Source of the DNA: Candidatus Altarchaeales archaeon
GTDB taxonomy: Archaea > Altiarchaeota > Altiarchaeia > IMC4 > SCGC-AAA252-I15
DNA length: 7,539 nt
Reading direction: 5' to 3'
NCBI GenBank assembly: GCA_014729705.1
Contig: WJJK01000132.1
Coordinates: forward strand, 1-7,539
This document shows, piece by piece, positions 5,309-7,539 of the stretch. The notes beneath the pieces were generated by a model that was not told where the DNA came from, did not search any database, and saw only the letters and a program-made list of their open reading frames with translations. The number at the start of each line of letters is the position of its first letter. Position 1 is the stretch's first letter. Position numbers and translations under genes: made by a program.

Positions 5309-5601
5309 TACCTCTCCTGGAAGTATCTGGCGATGGCGGTGGAGATGACGTCCCAGTTGATACCGACATCGGCGTCGTGATTCCTATGCAGAGAGGCGAG
5401 GATCTCTCTGGCATCGTCTTCGGTTATCTCTACGAGGTCGTTACCGGCTTGTGTCATTACATCCTCGACGTCCCATACGACATGCATCTCATCCTTGACC
5501 TTCTCTTTGCACACATCGAGCGCACGCTGTTTGTCGAAGGGTTGGACGAGGTTAGCCAAAACGAGGGCTTCGATGATCTTTTGTAGCCAATTCTCATTCA
5601 T
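5308..5601 (-). CDS. Hypothetical protein, 97 aa, with a GINWDVI motif
   Basis: The protein is mostly helical and acidic. An N-terminal amphipathic helix (WLQKIIEALVLANLVQPF) leads to the C-terminal segment EDDAREILASLHRNHDADVG followed by INWDVISTAIARYF (residues ~61-94). The combination of DA, GINWDVI and a closing helix is a pattern I associate with small phage-encoded proteins of unknown role, but that is recollection and not a search result. TAGGAG, overlapping the previous stop, provides the SD. Its own TAA overlaps the start of the 94-aa gene, showing tight coupling. Confidence 0.85.
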   Translation of the reverse strand: MNENWLQKIIEALVLANLVQPFDKQRALDVCKEKVKDEMHVVWDVEDVMTQAGNDLVEITEDDAREILASLHRNHDADVGINWDVISTAIARYFQER

Positions 5602-5610
5602 GCGGATCTC

Positions 5611-5797
5611 CTATCCTTTCCAGATGATGTTAAAGAAAGGATGTCCTTTGTCGAGGACATCCGTGTCTTCGGCGATCTCCGGACAGAGCTCCGCCGGGTA
5701 ATACTCTTCGTCATTGGGGTCATACAGTGTGAGGTCGCACTCAAGCTGCTCCTCAGTAAGAGCCTCAAGTGCCTTTTTTGAGATCGCGGTACGTCAT
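5611..5797 (-). pseudogene. Small conserved-looking gene with one extra base in an A6 run
   Basis: SD AAAGGAG lies seven bases before the ATG at 5797. The frame begins MTYRDLKK and hits TGA after ten codons. One frame over, it continues to TAG at 5611 as ALEALTEEQLECDLTLYD, then PNDEEYYPAELCPEIAED and TDVLDKGHPFFNIIWKG. The span is 187 nt, one base over a multiple of three. Removing one A from the A6 run (T6 at 5774-5779 on the plus strand) gives an uninterrupted 61-aa protein with a perfect helix RDLKKALEALTEEQL. The TEEQL..D-T-YD..DEE.YPAEL....DVLD.GHP layout resembles small phage hypothetical proteins I have seen, function unknown. Explanations are a homopolymer sequencing error, a real lesion or transcript slippage on A6. 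Flanking genes are 21 and 9 bases away. Confidence 0.75.
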
Positions 5798-5818
5798 AGA
5801 ATCTCCTTTCATGCGGGG

Positions 5819-6118
5819 TTACTTCCCAAGTTCGAGTCTCCACGCTGCGATGAGTGAAGGAAGCTGTCGTGCTATGCCTTTACTTCCCAGGTACATAGGT
5901 ACATCTTCCAGAGGACACATAAGAACTTCCCAAGACACCCTGTCTTGACCCTCCCTCAGGATACGTTGTATCCTTTTGTCTCTCCAGGAGGCAGCGATAA
6001 GCATGTTGTGCAGGCCCCAGACGTACTCTTCAGGAGGTCTCTTGTTGTTGATCTCAGCAAGACGTTGGTAGTCCTTTCTCGTGAACCCGGAAGGTGTATA
6101 GTCCTCTTCTCGATTCAT
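5819..6118 (-). CDS. Hypothetical protein, 99 aa, with shared C-terminal motif
   Basis: I do not recognise the family. A basic helical N-terminal half (GFTRKDYQRLAEINNKRPPE, WRDKRIQRILREGQDRVSW) leads to a C-terminal segment PLEDVPMYLGSKG...WRLELGK. That tail resembles the end of the neighbouring 199-aa protein (PFENIPLLI...WRLQIGK) and the EDLPLYMGLKW tail of the first LRR protein. SD AAAGGAG overlaps the stop of the 199-aa gene, which lies ten bases upstream, so the two are probably co-translated. No membrane segment or catalytic motif is visible. Confidence 0.82.
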   Translation of the reverse strand: MNREEDYTPSGFTRKDYQRLAEINNKRPPEEYVWGLHNMLIAASWRDKRIQRILREGQDRVSWEVLMCPLEDVPMYLGSKGIARQLPSLIAAWRLELGK

Positions 6119-6128
6119 GAGTCTCCTT

Positions 6129-6728
6129 TCACTTACCGATCTGCAATCGCCAACTTAAAATACTCTTGATTTCATCATCGGAGTTGTGGATAAGAAGAGG
6201 GATATTTTCAAATGGCGTGACATACATCGAGAGATAGGAAGAGCATGCTCTGAAGGCTGTGCGTACAAGACTAGGGTCATACTTGAGCTTCTTCAGATAG
6301 TACGGGGAGATATCCTCTATACTTAAAGAGCTCAAGTCTTTTTTGGTGTAGTGGTCATCAGACTCTATTTTGATGTCACAGGGAGAGAAAGGCCCGTACT
6401 CGCTTATATCTATACGGTTTTTCTTACGCCAGTTCATGTACCCGTATTTCCCTTCTCTCTTCCATTCCCAGTCTTTTGGTGCGTTGACCCAGTACACGGT
6501 AGAGTCCCAGACACGGATAGTTCCTACGTCACAGTCGATTTCATATACGTAGTCGAAGTTCCCTATCTGTCTTATACTTAAGCCTAGGTCACAGAGCGCA
6601 CCCATATCCCCCGAGTACTCGATCAGCTCTGGCATCACGCATTCTGGATATCCTGATGAGCTTATCCCATAGTAGAATCTCAGCCCATTGCTGGGCTGAG
6701 ATATGATCAGATTAGCGCGAGTGGACAT
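6129..6728 (-). CDS. MSTRA-type hypothetical phage protein, 199 aa
   Basis: The N-terminus MSTRANLIISQPSNGLRFYY, followed by GISSSGYPECVMPEL, matches a widespread phage-protein pattern: MSTRA[NTL]I, then a strand, then a Y.H.DGYPE-like loop and a helix. The function of that pattern is not established to my knowledge. The middle (YVYEIDCDVGTIRVWDSTVY, WVNAPKDWEWKREGKYG) looks beta-rich with many aromatics. The C-terminal ~60 residues differ from the usual family end and finish with PFENIPLLI...WRLQIGK, a tail shared with the next gene. The SD is weak (AGGG) and the start lies six bases past the preceding stop, so translation may depend on coupling. A 10-bp hairpin lies over codons 9-18. Confidence 0.85.
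   Translation of the reverse strand: MSTRANLIISQPSNGLRFYYGISSSGYPECVMPELIEYSGDMGALCDLGLSIRQIGNFDYVYEIDCDVGTIRVWDSTVYWVNAPKDWEWKREGKYGYMNWRKKNRIDISEYGPFSPCDIKIESDDHYTKKDLSSLSIEDISPYYLKKLKYDPSLVRTAFRACSSYLSMYVTPFENIPLLIHNSDDEIKSILSWRLQIGK
6677..6702 (-). repeat. Perfect 10-bp hairpin in the early coding region of the 199-aa gene
   Basis: ATCTCAGCCC and GGGCTGAGAT flank a 6-nt loop, ~26 bases past the start codon. A perfect 10-bp stem so close to a start with a weak SD could slow initiation or position a ribosome. Confidence 0.55.
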
Positions 6729-6734
6729 GTGACC

Positions 6735-6986
6735 CTAGACACTCGCTACGACTTTGACCTTAGCGTTCCGGTACACAGCTCCCTTTTCCTTTTTGAGGTA
6801 TGCGCGTACCTTCCGTGCTGCTTTGCGTGCTTCGTTATAGCTGCGATATCTCCAGTCGATATCACGAGCACATCCGAAACCGCTTCCAGAGGATTCCTTC
6901 TCCAGCAGGTTCTCCAAACGTTCATCGAAGTTGAGGTCGCTACTGAATTCGGGTGTGTCTTCGTACGAGACCATAAGTACAGGCAT
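6735..6986 (-). CDS. Hypothetical protein, 83 aa, ferredoxin-like-fold candidate
   Basis: A first strand (MPVLMVSYED) is followed by a helix (FDERLENLLEKE), a Gly-rich turn SGSGFGCARDIDWRY, a long basic helix (SYNEARKAARKVRAYLKKEK) and a last strand (AKVKVVASV). This beta-alpha-beta-alpha-beta order with GSGxG before RD.xW suits a small alpha/beta plait. This is inferred from pattern only, and no function is known to me. SD AAGGAG lies seven bases before the ATG. It is 15 bases after the 54-aa gene and 6 bases before the 199-aa gene. Confidence 0.82.
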   Translation of the reverse strand: MPVLMVSYEDTPEFSSDLNFDERLENLLEKESSGSGFGCARDIDWRYRSYNEARKAARKVRAYLKKEKGAVYRNAKVKVVASV

Positions 6987-7001
6987 GTTGGTACTCCTTG
7001 G

Positions 7002-7166
7002 TTAATAAGAGTTGATACGTTCGCAGAGATCGTCGACCTCTTCTTCTGTAGGACGCTTGCCATCTATCAAAGGTACTGCGGGACATCCGTGCTGCTGATA
7101 GAAACGCAGGGCCATGAGTACATGGGCGACATCCTGATCACTGAGAAGTACTGGTTTTACTCCCAT
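7002..7166 (-). CDS. Small hypothetical protein, 54 aa, ending LCERIN
   Basis: The protein reads MGVKPVLLSDQDVAHVLMAL, then RFYQQHGCPAVPLIDG, then KRPTEEEVDDLCERINSY. A helix DVAHVLMALRFYQQHG, a short linker and a terminal helix EEVDDLCERIN form a layout I recall from small phage hypothetical proteins (AALRYWQ..., then DELCERIN), without known function. AGGAGG precedes two nested starts (ATGAATG). The second ATG, at 7166, opens this frame, while the first gives only ten codons. It lies 21 bases after the 51-aa gene and 15 bases before the 83-aa gene. Charge pattern and context support it as real. Confidence 0.78.
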   Translation of the reverse strand: MGVKPVLLSDQDVAHVLMALRFYQQHGCPAVPLIDGKRPTEEEVDDLCERINSY

Positions 7167-7187
7167 TCATTCCTCCTGTGTTGTGGG

Positions 7188-7343
7188 TTATGTAGTCCAG
7201 GTCAACCGATAATCACCGTAGTCTTCGATTGGAGTAGGCTCATTGCCATTGACGGATACATACCGGTTAGGTAGTATTTGTACGTCCGTGTAGCGGTGCC
7301 ATTCTCCATCAGAAAAGACCTCAAGTATTGGTTTTGCTCTCAC
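7188..7343 (-). CDS. Small hypothetical protein, 51 aa, GTG start
   Basis: The frame runs (M)RAKPILEVFSDGEWHRYTD, then VQILPNRYVSVNGNEPTPIE, then DYGDYRLTWTT. It opens with GTG directly after the upstream TGA (TGAGTG), with AAAGGTGG as SD. The nearby ATG is out of frame and stops after eight codons. Alternating hydrophobic and polar residues suggest a small all-beta fold. The function is unknown. The context (coupled to genes on both sides) and sensible composition support it, though the non-ATG start lowers certainty. Confidence 0.7.
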   Translation of the reverse strand: MRAKPILEVFSDGEWHRYTDVQILPNRYVSVNGNEPTPIEDYGDYRLTWTT

Positions 7344-7539
7344 TCATGCCACCTTTCTGAGGGCTTTCTCACGAGCCTCTTGGATGTGTTTGGTGTCGCC
7401 GCGCTGCTTGCGGTTCTTCTTGATGGTGTCATACTTCATCGGACGCTTGCCCGTCGCTATCTGGAAGTTCTGCAGCTGGTGGGCGTAACAGTCCGGACAG
7501 TTGTACTTGCAGACACCGGATGTGGAGAGGTTCACGGAC
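7344..7539 (-). CDS. CxxxCxxC protein, C-terminal part (5' end outside window)
   Basis: The frame is open to the window edge, so this is partial. The visible ~65 residues begin VNLSTSGVCKYNCPDCYAHQ and continue through a basic tail (KYDTIKKNRKQRGDTKHIQE, then KALRKVA). CKYNCPDCYA has the CxxxCxxC spacing of radical-SAM iron-sulfur sites and the CPxCYA context seen in some phage Cys-cluster proteins. Only ~50 residues follow it, however, too few for a radical-SAM barrel. A short zinc- or Fe-S-binding protein is more likely, but the missing N-terminus is needed to judge. A GTG at 7535 is probably an internal Val, although a start there cannot be excluded. Its TGA abuts the next gene's GTG. Confidence 0.75.
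   Translation of the reverse strand, partial: SVNLSTSGVCKYNCPDCYAHQLQNFQIATGKRPMKYDTIKKNRKQRGDTKHIQEAREKALRKVA

Noticed and set aside
5598..5843. 81-codon minus-strand frame
   Set aside because: It is Ser/Arg-rich and overlaps the SD-led small gene in another frame and the end of the 99-aa gene; a shadow.
6746..7063. 105-codon minus-strand frame
   Set aside because: It covers the 83-aa gene in a different frame, is Ser/Thr/Arg-rich and lacks an SD.
7344..7539. Radical-SAM enzyme call
   Set aside because: Motif spacing fits, but too little protein follows the cysteines to form the barrel.

Overview
This window reads as a piece of a double-stranded DNA phage (or phage-like) genome whose host cannot be named from sequence. 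Every supported gene is on the minus strand. Genes are short and tightly packed: several touch or overlap (ATGA or TAATG junctions), and most have a strong Shine-Dalgarno (SD) sequence of the AAAGGAG/GGAGG type. The content is typical of phage accessory DNA: a Dam-type adenine methylase, a run of small conserved-looking hypothetical proteins, and leucine-rich-repeat (LRR) proteins. No terminase, capsid, tail, polymerase or rRNA gene is present, so the phage assignment rests on architecture and gene style and is an inference.

In transcription order (high to low coordinates): (i) 7539-5024 is a coupled series of small genes. They are a partial CxxxCxxC protein, two genes of 51 and 54 aa, an 83-aa protein, a 199-aa MSTRA-type protein, a 99-aa protein, a frameshifted 61-codon gene, and proteins of 97 and 94 aa. 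(ii) 4985-4661 is a small helix-turn-helix protein behind a good sigma70-like promoter with an operator-like set of TGAGAA half-sites. (iii) 4660-2435 looks like one transcription unit. A second promoter with the same GTATATTA -10 region leads into a highly structured ~190-nt leader containing a cloverleaf and mutually exclusive hairpins that can hide the SD. After the leader come a 386-aa membrane protein, a 243-aa Lys/Ala-rich protein, and three back-to-back hairpins immediately after its stop. (iv) 2434-1918 holds a two-codon minigene-like element, a STAS/SpoIIAA-like protein and a terminator-like hairpin. (v) 1846-1 holds the Dam methylase, a small frameshifted gene, and two tandem LRR paralogs built from 63-bp (21-residue) repeats; the second paralog runs off the window.

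The three observations most worth following are: the leader RNA at about 4435-4601, which looks like an undescribed cis-regulatory RNA; a C-terminal motif of the form [ED][LVI]P[LMF][YL][LMI], shared by four otherwise different proteins here; and a 117-bp block that is identical between the two LRR paralogs, pointing to recent duplication or gene conversion. Two small genes each carry one extra base. That is either real decay, recoding or transcript slippage, or uncorrected sequencing indels; raw reads would decide.
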